Origin: Marine Group II euryarchaeote MED-G34
GTDB taxonomy: Archaea > Thermoplasmatota > Poseidoniia > Poseidoniales > Thalassarchaeaceae
Direction of reading: 5' to 3'
NCBI GenBank assembly: GCA_002457605.1
Contig: NTJT01000013.1
Location: forward strand, 1-32,392
DNA: 32,392 bases
Part shown: positions 9,301-16,759 of the stretch, one piece after another
Layout: each line of letters begins with the position of its first letter
Numbering within the stretch: the stretch's first letter is position 1
Program-made: the position numbers and the translations under genes
The notes under the pieces: generated by a model
Seen by the model: only the letters and a program-made list of their open reading frames with translations
What the model was told of the DNA's origin: nothing
Database searches by the model: none

Positions 9301-11121
9301 ATCTCCCTAGTTGTCGGCCAGGGTGCGTCACAGCTATCTTTCGCTCATCGGGCCAATCAGTCCGGCCCTCTAGATGTCAGAATCACTCTGAGTGGCTCCG
9401 GATTAGCCGACCTCGATTGGAGCAACAACCAGGTCGAGTCGACAGTGCTAGTGGACGAGTCCACTCTATCGGGCGCCCGCGCGATGAACTTTGATGCAGG
9501 AGAGGTACCGATCAAAGTCATCGATCTCGATGATGAGGGCATAGTCATCACCAACAACGGAGGAATGTTGTCACTATACAGGTTGAACTCCAACAGGGGC
9601 ACTACGGCATGCACTAACGTACTGGATGAGATGTGGGCTGGCGACATAGCCACCTGGAGCACTGAGGACGGTTGGGCGCACATCGTCTGGACTCGGAGAT
9701 TTCTCGATTCCTCCGGTTACTTCCTCCAGACCCTGAGCTACTCTGCCATAGACGCCACCTGCCAGATGTCGCCGATACAGGATTTGATGGATCCTCTCTT
9801 ACTTTCGGATGGTAAGTACTGGGGCATCGACATAGACGTCGATGACGAGGAGGTTCTAGTCTCAGGCTATCATAGAGATATGTTCACCGGAGGCACATTC
9901 GGTGATCAAACCAGCGTTTTCCTTCTGCACGCAGATAACCCGACTAAATCTTCAGACTGGTCGCTTACTCCAAACATCATTGGTGAATTAGACCTGATTC
10001 CAGGGACCGCGAGTTCGTTGGATGTTGAGTTCGGGGAGGACGATGGAGCTCATCTCCTGTACCAGTCCACAAGAAGCGACTCGACAGGGATAGAGAGATA
10101 TGGTCTGTGGTACGCACATGGTCTCATCGAACAGTCTTCGTGGACTTTCAAGAAGGCGATTGGAGACGAGGCTTCCCTCGCGGTTATGAAAGTCCAAATC
10201 GTCGAGGATGAAGAGCGGATTACGGCAGCATGGAGAGAGGGAGAAGGTCACGATTCAGTAATGATTGCCATAGTAGCTGACTCGTCGTTCGAAGCGATCG
10301 ACAACCTGACTCGCACCTATCCTTCAAGGGGCCTGAGTTCCATCGTGATGCAAGAGGTCGATAGGGGTGTGCAGGTGTTCTTCGATGTAGTTGGACCAAC
10401 CGGGCCGCAGGTTAGGTTTGGTATCATAGATGCTGAAGAGGGGTGGCTGGGATTGTCCAACCGCCTCAACCTCGGGAACCTCTACCTCATGGACCGTTCC
10501 CCAACCAGCAGTGAGACTGTTTTCATCCATACCTCGGCTAGTGGTTGGCTAATCAGAGCTGTCGTAGACGACAACGCCCCGAACGGAGATGGTGGGTCCC
10601 TGCTCGATGAACTGAGGCACGCTCTCGGCTTAGATGAGCAAAACTTCAACATCCTTCTGGGTGGATTCGCCATCACCATTCTGCTTCTCTGCACCGTCAT
10701 CTTGGCCACTCTCTCCGCTAGAGGCATCAGATGGATGAGGGGACGTAGGAGTTTCCAGGCGACGGGCACCGTGCTGCTCGAAGAAGATGTGGTAGATGTT
10801 GTTGATGATACCGACATCGCTGTGAAGACAAGTGATGAGGAGGATGTTCAATTGGTGGAATTGGTAGAGGTCAACGAAGGTGCCGAAGGACGTCGGGATC
10901 GCCGACAGAAGCGGGGTCAGATTGCCGACATCCCTGAACTCCCACCTATGCCGATTCCTCCCTCAGAGTCAGATGATAAAATTCCTGAGTCAGCATACCA
11001 CCCTCCTGATTTACAATTGAACAAGCCAATCATTTGTCCTGAGTGCGACTGTAGGTTCGAAGCCCCACTTGATATCAAGGCCGCTAGATGCCCTATATGC
11101 GGAGATAGCATTGTCATCTGA
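6346..11121 (+). CDS. Large membrane-anchored subtilisin-like (S8) protease with CARDB-like domains and a C-terminal zinc ribbon
   Basis: The 1591-residue protein starts with a signal peptide (1-28). A propeptide-like region runs to about 215, followed by an S8 catalytic domain (about 225-565). The triad is D236 (AILDTG), H295 (GHGTHVAG) and S506 (GTSMS), with N409 (AIGND) for the oxyanion hole. Acidic inserts such as DDNNDNEKEPDE are typical of salt-adapted, calcium-binding exoenzymes. Further on lie beta-sandwich regions, including two CARDB-like repeats (about 808-920 and 925-1035), and a long probable beta-propeller region. One helix follows (about 1435-1460), then an acidic and Pro-rich cytoplasmic tail and a Cys4 ribbon (C1564, C1567, C1582, C1585). 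It should degrade proteins at the cell surface. The start is fixed by the signal peptide and promoter spacing. Confidence 0.93.
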   Translation: MDHSSNLRLPLIVVALLLVMDFSLGANAFVHVPEDTNESTEIAVLSDSRLPPPLMCGGEECPEKDRLPGTRPVDSGWPVEDPGWWFGYWYDLDSNGMDDRLQRIIAGERTSVSTTSITGLDGLPTVAIVVDYSWHPGQSDIDAIKTVLLNHGWKEESSWFDPLRILDSIVIDHVPVDSLIEIWMLDGVVMIEEQTVIVPLLDKASRGSKVRDSEVFDETMRDFGYDGSGVVIAILDTGVDNEHFSLDDFSDDNNDNEKEPDELADPKWLGGCDATSWSSQDCDDGSIDPDDADGHGTHVAGIALGTGDERRINQGYAPGAYLVDVKVMSDAGATNSAATLRGIQWVIDNADHDWGNNESSEGIDVMSMSFGSASDPQGDDPGDNGTSAEARAVDEAADAGVVPVAAIGNDGRRRITSVGASDSAITVGAVDDENTIERGDDMIASYSNSGPREDDGDDNEWDELKPTVVAPGSNIMSSQHAASSSTLPGAPKPLAEDSYTQMSGTSMSCPAVAGFVAVMLQIDDSLNPQEIKDLLQNNSERRGQASEPSITEKWNEQYGFGIVDGNMILEAMLGGNVDPDPGDNNTDPPPPGSGDWVVMENPEADSWLVEGETYSARGHIDEDAETNGSIDEVAVRISYTHRPEGEPKREVVLLDWHAAQGTSNWTTPFTLPEFTEDEINVLEVIIEAQAKNEFGQWSDVVEQKHEVGLVSVTMGGPSGQSPVSGNINVFGTWDSVNGGAVQWRLGTDPWETAQTFGGSGSGSGDWSVTWNTEDVDDGFYRLSTRMVSGDGIYSEEIRRTVEVDNDPPAPNLMFRTGLSIEEYGIPLTQTYVNTFLEIRTEIRNDGDLAASNLAIALYEDGSRKDEMVLPSIDSGDIVEVVLYWNPTTVGDKVVMVSLDPSDSLEELNEGDNEQTITFPVIQRPQGIDLAFREGAVRTEPAIPRPFEQFLITARVDNLGSSDATSVEATLEIRNNLGWELVSSTAISLVVGQGASQLSFAHRANQSGPLDVRITLSGSGLADLDWSNNQVESTVLVDESTLSGARAMNFDAGEVPIKVIDLDDEGIVITNNGGMLSLYRLNSNRGTTACTNVLDEMWAGDIATWSTEDGWAHIVWTRRFLDSSGYFLQTLSYSAIDATCQMSPIQDLMDPLLLSDGKYWGIDIDVDDEEVLVSGYHRDMFTGGTFGDQTSVFLLHADNPTKSSDWSLTPNIIGELDLIPGTASSLDVEFGEDDGAHLLYQSTRSDSTGIERYGLWYAHGLIEQSSWTFKKAIGDEASLAVMKVQIVEDEERITAAWREGEGHDSVMIAIVADSSFEAIDNLTRTYPSRGLSSIVMQEVDRGVQVFFDVVGPTGPQVRFGIIDAEEGWLGLSNRLNLGNLYLMDRSPTSSETVFIHTSASGWLIRAVVDDNAPNGDGGSLLDELRHALGLDEQNFNILLGGFAITILLLCTVILATLSARGIRWMRGRRSFQATGTVLLEEDVVDVVDDTDIAVKTSDEEDVQLVELVEVNEGAEGRRDRRQKRGQIADIPELPPMPIPPSESDDKIPESAYHPPDLQLNKPIICPECDCRFEAPLDIKAARCPICGDSIVI

Positions 11122-11129
11122 GGTCCCAG

Positions 11130-11768
11130 ATGACGTCGATACTACTCGCCTCAGCCTCCCAACGCCGATACGACTGGCTGTGTAGTTTCCTAACCGATGA
11201 CGAGTCCAAAATAGAATCTCGCCCTCTAATTTCTCCTGAGCCCGCTCCTTCCAAGGGAATAGACGTGAGAGTGCAGACCGAAACCACATGCATTGCAAAG
11301 GCGAATGCCGCGGCCATTGAGATGGCGATATCGGGAGCGTCTCAGGATCTGGTCATCGTCGCGGACACCCTAGTGGAGGACCCGGAGGACCCTCTCGTCG
11401 CCATGGGCAAGCCGGGCGACGTCGTCTCGGCCACTGCGATGCTGCTCAGACTATCAGGCCGGAGACATCGCGTCTGGTCTTCAACAGCCCTACTCTGGTC
11501 ACCGAACAGAAGTAGAGAAGGGACTGAAGTCCTGCACGGAGGATGGAGTGCAGATATCTGGACAGAGTCAGCCATAGTCGAATTCGACGACCTTTCTGAG
11601 GACACTCTGGCTGATTTGTTACTGAGCGAATCTTGGGTTGGGAAGGCGGGTGCCTATGACCTAGCCGGAGAAGCTGGCGCTAATGCAAATCTAGTAGAGG
11701 GGGCCGAGGTAACTGTGCTCGGATTCGCACCTGCGGCCATCGATGCGTTGCTTGAAGTTCTGAGCTAG
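11130..11768 (+). CDS. maf: Maf-family nucleotide pyrophosphatase
   Basis: The 212-residue protein has the Maf/HAM1-fold marks: SASQRR (8-13) near the N-terminus, VIVADT with Asp79, GKP (93-95), RLSGRRHRVWSSTAL, and GKAGAYDLAG near the C-terminus. Maf proteins hydrolyse (d)NTPs such as dTTP, UTP or modified pyrimidine nucleotides to monophosphates, acting in nucleotide-pool cleaning. The first motif has Gln where Pro is usual (SASPRR). A GAGGT site 9 bases ahead of ATG 11130 supports the start, 8 bases after the subtilisin stop. Its TAG overlaps the stop of the convergent Nfu gene in the shared tetramer CTAG. Which nucleotide it prefers cannot be read from the sequence. Confidence 0.9.
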   Translation: MTSILLASASQRRYDWLCSFLTDDESKIESRPLISPEPAPSKGIDVRVQTETTCIAKANAAAIEMAISGASQDLVIVADTLVEDPEDPLVAMGKPGDVVSATAMLLRLSGRRHRVWSSTALLWSPNRSREGTEVLHGGWSADIWTESAIVEFDDLSEDTLADLLLSESWVGKAGAYDLAGEAGANANLVEGAEVTVLGFAPAAIDALLEVLS

Positions 11769-12262
11769 ACGAAGGCCACGCCACCGTGCTTGAGCACGAA
11801 GTCGCGCTGCAACTCGTCGAACCAGTCCAACATCGCTGAGTTGAAACGTACTGCGACAATTTCAGAGTCCGTCAGCAGATCGTCCTGAATCCCCTTCAGG
11901 GTGCCAGGTGCGGCCCCGCAAGACACGCAGGCCCCGTCTAAGTCAAGAATCAGGGAAAGTGCTCTGCTGCCACTTTTGAGCGCCTCTATGGACGCCTGCG
12001 TCACGACCAAGGCCCCTCCATGTCCATCCAAGGCCGCCCTGACGGGGCCGAGCCGTGCCATCAACGCTGGGACGAGATCACTGTCGTCTGTTTCGAAAAG
12101 ATCAACCACAGAGAGGGCTTCTAGACGGGCTATCTCCTCGGGATTATGAGACTCTGAGACTCTTCTCTGCGCCTCCTTTTCCATTGCCGCTCCAATCTGT
12201 GCACGATAGGCCTCTTCGATGGCATCAGAGACTGGAGTAGGGGTGTCTTTGCCCTCTGTCAC
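11765..12262 (-). CDS. Nfu-type Fe-S cluster carrier (NifU C-terminal domain)
   Basis: From GTG 12262 the protein has 165 residues. The C-terminal half is a NifU-like domain: VRAALDGHGGALVV, then GACVSCGAAPGTL with the cluster-binding CxxC at C112/C115. Nfu proteins take [4Fe-4S] clusters from a scaffold such as SufBCD and hand them to apo-proteins. The N-terminal half is charged, helical and unassigned. ATG 12316 would add 18 residues, but it would place the shared palindromic promoter inside the coding region. A TATA-like CCTAAAATC on this strand lies about 25 bases before GTG 12262, which fits a leaderless start there. The start is therefore uncertain; the family is clear. It diverges from sufCBD, whose products it probably serves. 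Confidence 0.85.
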   Translation of the reverse strand: MTEGKDTPTPVSDAIEEAYRAQIGAAMEKEAQRRVSESHNPEEIARLEALSVVDLFETDDSDLVPALMARLGPVRAALDGHGGALVVTQASIEALKSGSRALSLILDLDGACVSCGAAPGTLKGIQDDLLTDSEIVAVRFNSAMLDWFDELQRDFVLKHGGVAFV

Positions 12263-12285
12263 GATTGGCTGGAAGGGGTATCTGA

Positions 12286-12303
12286 TTTTAGGGTGACCTA
12301 AAA
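12286..12303. promoter_or_regulatory. Symmetric operator/bidirectional core promoter between nfu and sufC
   Basis: TTTTAGGGTGACCTAAAA is an inverted repeat with 7-base arms (TTTTAGG/CCTAAAA) around four bases. The TTAGG/CCTAA half-sites resemble operators of DtxR-family iron regulators, which would suit control of Fe-S assembly genes by iron. Each arm also reads outward as a TATA-like box: CCTAAAAAC toward sufC and CCTAAAATC toward nfu. Both lie about 25 bases from a candidate leaderless GTG start (12328 and 12262). It may be a core promoter pair, an operator, or both. Confidence 0.5.
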
Positions 12304-12339
12304 ACAAAGCAGACATTCAAAAGGGGCGTGAGTCGGAAC

Positions 12340-13134
12340 ATGGCCATGGGACATGGCGAGTCTAATATCGAGGCGCTGTTGGAGATTCAAAATCTGCATG
12401 CTGGAATCGGCGATACACAGATACTGAAGGGCATCAATCTCAGTATCGCCCCGGGAGAGATACACGCCATAATGGGGCGAAATGGGAGTGGCAAGACGAC
12501 CGCTGCCAACATCATCATGGGACATCCCGATTTCGAGGTCGAAGAGGGAGATGTACTGCTTTCAGGAGAGAATCTGTTGGAGTTAGAGCCGTGGGAGAGA
12601 GCACGTGAGGGTGTGTTCTTGTCATTCCAGTATCCTCAAGCAGTCCCTGGGCTTCAAGTCGGCAACTTCCTCAGGAAGTCTGTCGCAAGCATCAGGGGGG
12701 AAGAAGCCGCTAAGGGTGCTGATTTCAGAGGAGAGTTGAATGCGGCCATGGATACTCTCGACATACCGCGGAACTTCCTCTCTAGATATGTCAACGACGG
12801 TTTCAGTGGCGGAGAGAAAAAGCGCTTTGAGATACTGCAGTTGCTCCTGCTCAAACCCAAGTTGGCCATATTGGACGAGACCGACAGCGGCCTCGACATA
12901 GACGGTATCAAGACCGTTGCAGCAGGAATTAACGCCGCCGTCAGGGGAACTGACTCAGCCGCACTCATCATCACACACTACTCGCGTATTCTTGAGCATG
13001 TCCAACCAGATAAGATCCATGTCCTGATAGGAGGTCAGATAGTTGCCACGGGAGGTCCTGAACTCGCTATGCAACTAGAAGAGCGAGGTTACGAGTGGCT
13101 GGACTCAAAGGCTGAGGCGGAGGGAATAGCATAA
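12340..13134 (+). CDS. sufC: Fe-S assembly ATPase SufC
   Basis: The 264-residue ABC-type ATPase has Walker A GRNGSGKT (46-53), the SufC-specific signature FSGGEKKR (155-162) and Walker [13 protein letters not shown] (175-186). SufC drives the SufBCD scaffold complex that builds Fe-S clusters in the cytosol. It opens a three-gene operon; its TAA overlaps the sufB start (TAATG) by one base, a sign of coupled translation. Start choices are GTG 12328, ATG 12340 and ATG 12346. ATG 12340 is listed as the likeliest codon, but spacing from the TATA-like arm would also suit a leaderless GTG 12328. Homologs begin close to LLEIQNL, so the first residues are not critical. Confidence 0.96.
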   Translation: MAMGHGESNIEALLEIQNLHAGIGDTQILKGINLSIAPGEIHAIMGRNGSGKTTAANIIMGHPDFEVEEGDVLLSGENLLELEPWERAREGVFLSFQYPQAVPGLQVGNFLRKSVASIRGEEAAKGADFRGELNAAMDTLDIPRNFLSRYVNDGFSGGEKKRFEILQLLLLKPKLAILDETDSGLDIDGIKTVAAGINAAVRGTDSAALIITHYSRILEHVQPDKIHVLIGGQIVATGGPELAMQLEERGYEWLDSKAEAEGIA

Positions 13135-14546
13135 TGCCAGTCAATCAGGTAGCAGAGGAGGCTGTCGGAGACTACAAGGCCGGATGGCACGACCCGGAGA
13201 ACTCCTCAATCCGCTTCGACTTTGGACTCTCCGAGCAGGTCGTTAGAGAAATCTCGGCGATTAAAGAGGAGCCGCAGTGGATGACTGACATCCGCGTCAA
13301 GGCGTTCCATCACTTCATGGAGCGCCCGATGCCAACATGGGGTTCCACCGAGTTGCTCAACTCGATTAAGTTCGATGAAATCTGCTACTTTCTACGCTCG
13401 GGTGAAGGCACGGAGGATGACTGGGATGATGTTCCCGAGGCCATCCGGGACACCTTCGACAAACTGGGTATACCTGAGGCCGAGCAGAAGTGGCTCTCGG
13501 GAGTGACAGCACAGTACGAGTCGGAGGCCGTCTACCACAGTATCCGCGAGGACCTCGAGAAGCAGGGCGTCATCTTCCTCGACATGGATAGTGGCCTCCG
13601 CGAGCATGAGGACATCGTGAAGAAATACTTCTGCAGCATCATCCCCTATCAAGACAACAAGTTTAGCGCGCTCAACACCGCCGTATGGTCAGGAGGCTCG
13701 TTCATCTACGTCCCCAAGGGGGTTCACGTCGAGATGCCGGTGCAGGCCTACTTCCGTATCAACGCCAAGAACATGGGTCAGTTCGAACGCACGCTGATAA
13801 TCGCCGACGAAGGATCGTCGATCCACTACGTTGAGGGCTGCACTGCCCCCACCTACTCTACCGATTCACTGCACAGTGCCGTCGTTGAGCTCATTGCGAT
13901 GCCCGGTGCATACATCCGCTACACCACAATCCAGAACTGGTCAAACAATGTCTACAACCTAGTCACCAAGCGGGGCATCGCACACGAGAACGCTACTGTC
14001 GAATGGGTCGACGGCAACATCGGATCGAAGTTGACGATGAAGTACCCAGCAGTGATTCTCAAGGGAGAGGGGTCGCACGCCGAAGTCATCTCCGTAGCCT
14101 ACGCTGGCGAAGGAATGCATCAGGACGCTGGGGCGAAGGTGCATCATCTGGCGTCGAACACCACTAGTAAGATCCTCTCGAAGAGCATTACCAAGGATGG
14201 CGGCCGCGGGAGCTACCGGGGTTTGGTGTCGGTGAGCAGGAAGGCAGAAAACTGCAAGGTGAACGTCGTCTGTGACGCACTCATTCTCGACGAGCAAAGC
14301 CAATCTGACACCTACCCCACGATGGAGATCAAGAACTCTTCCTGCCGATGCGAACACGAAGCATCGGTCAGCAAGGTGAGCGATGACCAGTTGTTCTACC
14401 TGATGAGTCGCGGCCACTCAGAAAACGAGGCGCTTGCAATGATAGTCAATGGGTTCTTCGAACCATTCGTCCGAGAACTACCGATGGAATACGCAGTCGA
14501 ACTCAACCAGTTGATGGCCCTCGAGATGGAAGGCAGCATAGGCTGA
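13134..14546 (+). CDS. sufB: Fe-S assembly scaffold SufB
   Basis: This 470-residue protein is a full-length SufB. It has the family's N-terminal helical region ([15 protein letters not shown]), the central beta-helix core ([29 protein letters not shown], read in parts at 13670-13760), and the C-terminal [15 protein letters not shown]...[22 protein letters not shown] block. Cysteines lie in the [10 protein letters not shown] segment, next to where bacterial SufB keeps its cluster-assembly Cys. SufB is the scaffold on which the SufBC2D complex assembles the cluster. It is translationally coupled to sufC and followed 14 bases later by sufD. No anomaly is visible. Confidence 0.96.
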   Translation: MPVNQVAEEAVGDYKAGWHDPENSSIRFDFGLSEQVVREISAIKEEPQWMTDIRVKAFHHFMERPMPTWGSTELLNSIKFDEICYFLRSGEGTEDDWDDVPEAIRDTFDKLGIPEAEQKWLSGVTAQYESEAVYHSIREDLEKQGVIFLDMDSGLREHEDIVKKYFCSIIPYQDNKFSALNTAVWSGGSFIYVPKGVHVEMPVQAYFRINAKNMGQFERTLIIADEGSSIHYVEGCTAPTYSTDSLHSAVVELIAMPGAYIRYTTIQNWSNNVYNLVTKRGIAHENATVEWVDGNIGSKLTMKYPAVILKGEGSHAEVISVAYAGEGMHQDAGAKVHHLASNTTSKILSKSITKDGGRGSYRGLVSVSRKAENCKVNVVCDALILDEQSQSDTYPTMEIKNSSCRCEHEASVSKVSDDQLFYLMSRGHSENEALAMIVNGFFEPFVRELPMEYAVELNQLMALEMEGSIG

Positions 14547-14560
14547 TTCGGGGTGAGACA

Positions 14561-15664
14561 TTGGATTCCACCGCAGAGTATCTGTCTCTAGACGAGCCCA
14601 CTAGGTCCAGTCATCTCTGGAAATATACGCCATGGCGCAGGATTCACCCCACCGGTGACATCGCCAGCATCCCTGATGTTGGAACGCCCCAACTCAGGCT
14701 CGTCGGCCTCGATGGGGGCGATGCTCCAGAGGGGATACGGCTGGAGAAAGGGGTGATGTCTGTGTCAGGACTTCCGGAGGGTGATGTGGTCACGGGTTCA
14801 TTCCTGCAAGCAGCCTCGGCGAGCTCACAGTGGATTCTCCGTATCGAGCCCGGCTTCTCCTCGCAAGACCCTGTGGTTCTCGACATCGATGTGAAGGGTT
14901 CGGCATCGATCCTGCATCTCTCACTCGATGTGGGGCGATTGTCCGAGTTGGAGTTGATTACGCGGGTTAGGGGTTCTGGCAAGTGGTTCGGTCTTCTGCG
15001 TACCGGGGAAATCGGAGCCGGAGCCGTCCTCAATGACGTGGTCGTCTGCCTACAGGACGAGGGTACTTTGCTCCGTGTCGATTCGATAGTAATCGACAGG
15101 GATGCGCAGGTACGCGCAGGGACTGTCTCTTCTGGCTCCGAGCGGACCAAGGCGGACCTGCGTTACAGGATGGGAGAGCCGGGAGGCAGTCTCAGGGTTC
15201 TCGGCTCGATACTCTCTGTGGACTCGATGCACATAGACCACCATGTGGAGATATACCACGATGCCCCCGAAACTTTCAGCCGTCTCACATGGAACTCAGC
15301 GTGTGGAGGAGATAGCAGGACTGTCGGGACGGGGATGCTCAGAGTTGCCGATGGCTCACGTGGGGCGGATGCCGCTCAGATCTTCCACAACCTGTTGCTC
15401 TCGGATAACGCCGAAGCAGACTCTATTCCTGAGCTAGAGGTAATGGAGCACGAGGTCGTTGGTTGCGGACACGGCACGGCCAACGGGCCAATAGATGAGG
15501 AGCAAGTTTTCTACCTCGAATCTAGGGGCTTCGACCCATCTGAAGCCAGAAGCGCCCTGATTGCAGCCTTCCTCAACTCAACTCTTTCCGAAATGGGAAG
15601 TGATTCGCTGCATGACTGGTTGGTCGGGCTCCTGAACTCAGAGTTGCTCACCCCAGACGCCTGA
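14561..15664 (+). CDS. sufD: Fe-S assembly protein SufD
   Basis: The 367-residue SufB paralog forms the SufBC2D scaffold with SufB and SufC. The N-terminus is short and diverged (SSHLWKYTPWRRI, typical of SufD, where W.YT leads into the core). The C-terminus has the shared GHGTANGPIDEEQVFYLESRG...ARSALIAAFL block with its conserved His. The start is TTG 14561: a strong GGGGTGA lies 4-11 bases ahead, and no in-frame ATG gives the expected N-terminus. The rare start may keep SufD below SufB. The gene closes the operon unless the small Cys-rich gene 40 bases on is included. Confidence 0.93.
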   Translation: MDSTAEYLSLDEPTRSSHLWKYTPWRRIHPTGDIASIPDVGTPQLRLVGLDGGDAPEGIRLEKGVMSVSGLPEGDVVTGSFLQAASASSQWILRIEPGFSSQDPVVLDIDVKGSASILHLSLDVGRLSELELITRVRGSGKWFGLLRTGEIGAGAVLNDVVVCLQDEGTLLRVDSIVIDRDAQVRAGTVSSGSERTKADLRYRMGEPGGSLRVLGSILSVDSMHIDHHVEIYHDAPETFSRLTWNSACGGDSRTVGTGMLRVADGSRGADAAQIFHNLLLSDNAEADSIPELEVMEHEVVGCGHGTANGPIDEEQVFYLESRGFDPSEARSALIAAFLNSTLSEMGSDSLHDWLVGLLNSELLTPDA

Positions 15665-15704
15665 AGACAGTAATTGATTTGAACCGGGCTAAGGAGTCCG
15701 GCTC

Positions 15705-15845
15705 ATGGATGTTGATTACTGCGAAGACATCACGTGCCAATGCGGTTTCAGAGGCAGGGCTATTCCCATGCGCCAACACATGGAGTGCCCACGTTGCTAC
15801 AGGGTGGTCGAGGCATGCTGCGAAGGAGTTCCTGAGTATGTTTAG
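15705..15845 (+). CDS. Small Cys-rich putative zinc-binding protein downstream of sufD
   Basis: A 46-residue frame runs from ATG 15705 to TAG 15843-15845. An AAGGAG ribosome binding site (15691-15696) lies 8 bases ahead, one of the best in this window. An in-frame TAA at 15690-15692 rules out a longer protein. It has seven Cys, in CQCG (C11, C13), ECPRC (C28, C31) and ACC (C37, C38), plus C6 and His25. The motifs TCQCGFRGRA and MECPRCYR suggest one zinc-ribbon knuckle pair, or metal/Fe-S binding. Its stop shares TTAG with the convergent Smr gene. It lies on the sufCBD strand 40 bases after sufD, so it may belong to that operon. No family could be named; the function is open. Confidence 0.7.
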   Translation: MDVDYCEDITCQCGFRGRAIPMRQHMECPRCYRVVEACCEGVPEYV

Positions 15846-16624
15846 GCTGAGCGGTCCCTGTAACCTGACAGAAGAGTAGTCATCAGAAGTCCCGCTGCAG
15901 CACCGAAAGTCATCCCCTGCGATTCCATCCCCGTTCCTGCTAGGTCCCTGAAAGCGAGAGTCATGGCACCAGTCATTGGGACCACGAAAATCGCGAATCG
16001 TCCTAGCCACTGCTTGGAGGTGGGAGCTCTGCCCATTGGTCTGAGTGTGACCGAGCTCGACTTCTGTATCACCTGCCATTCGGCACTCTGTGCTCCAACC
16101 TTCAGTCGCTGCATCACAGCAGGCCTGATTCCAGGGTCTGCCGATCCTGGATGGGTAATCTCTCCTCTGCCTGTGACCAGTTTCAGTCGGCCAAGGTCTG
16201 ATCTACGCTCAAGCAGCCTGTCCGTCAGAGCGGCCGCAGAAGGGGCGTCGAGTCCATGCAGGTCCACCACCAATACACCCCTGTCCCTCCTTACCTTATC
16301 CTCAACTGACCAAGACTGTTTGGCCCAGATAGTATCTCTTTCCCCTATCGGAGCAAGTATTGCCCTGACTCTCATGACTTCCTGTTCCTTGATGGCCCCG
16401 GGATCTTTGCCTGATCGAGATGTCTGAATTAGTCTGTAATACGCGAAAGTGGTAACGACTACAGAGGCTACGAACCCGGCCACGAGACCGGAGCGCAGAG
16501 AGCTCATGACCTCCGGACTGTCCAACCCGCTGAGGAAGATAGCGATGAAAGTCGCCATTACCGCGACCATGGACCCGATTACTATGCCGAGCCATGCCGC
16601 ATCACGGTAGTTCAGGTCGCCCAT
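15842..16624 (-). CDS. Membrane protein with an embedded Smr-like domain
   Basis: From ATG 16624 the protein has 260 residues. Two hydrophobic helices (about 12-33 and 44-63) are followed by a soluble middle region and then two more helices (about 209-226 and 236-254). The middle region carries Smr marks: VVDLHGL (DLHG at 121-124) and LVTGRGEITHPG (TGRG at 151-154), with a downstream IRPAVMQRL helix. Smr domains, as in MutS2 and SmrA/B, bind branched DNA or collided ribosomes and often cut nucleic acid. Being set between two helix pairs is unusual. An extended start at 16693 would overlap the divergent gene's leader and adds no conserved features. The domain call rests on the two motifs and their spacing. 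Confidence 0.7.
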   Translation of the reverse strand: MGDLNYRDAAWLGIVIGSMVAVMATFIAIFLSGLDSPEVMSSLRSGLVAGFVASVVVTTFAYYRLIQTSRSGKDPGAIKEQEVMRVRAILAPIGERDTIWAKQSWSVEDKVRRDRGVLVVDLHGLDAPSAAALTDRLLERRSDLGRLKLVTGRGEITHPGSADPGIRPAVMQRLKVGAQSAEWQVIQKSSSVTLRPMGRAPTSKQWLGRFAIFVVPMTGAMTLAFRDLAGTGMESQGMTFGAAAGLLMTTLLSGYRDRSA

Positions 16625-16759
16625 GCAGAGCGGAGTGAGTGCTTGCTCAAAAGAATGCGAGGATATCGAAAATGGCCGCATGGCATAGTTCATCAGTATG
16701 TCTTCAATGCGAGAGATGTGTCGTTGCTAGCCAATGGACTGAGTGACAGAACTAGAGAA

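Noticed and set aside
13959-14417. 152-residue minus-strand frame opposite sufB
   Set aside because: Antisense to a strongly conserved enzyme gene; no recognisable protein features.
15963-16427. 154-residue plus-strand frame opposite the Smr-domain gene
   Set aside because: The opposite strand encodes DLHG and TGRG motifs and membrane helices; this frame has only scattered residues.
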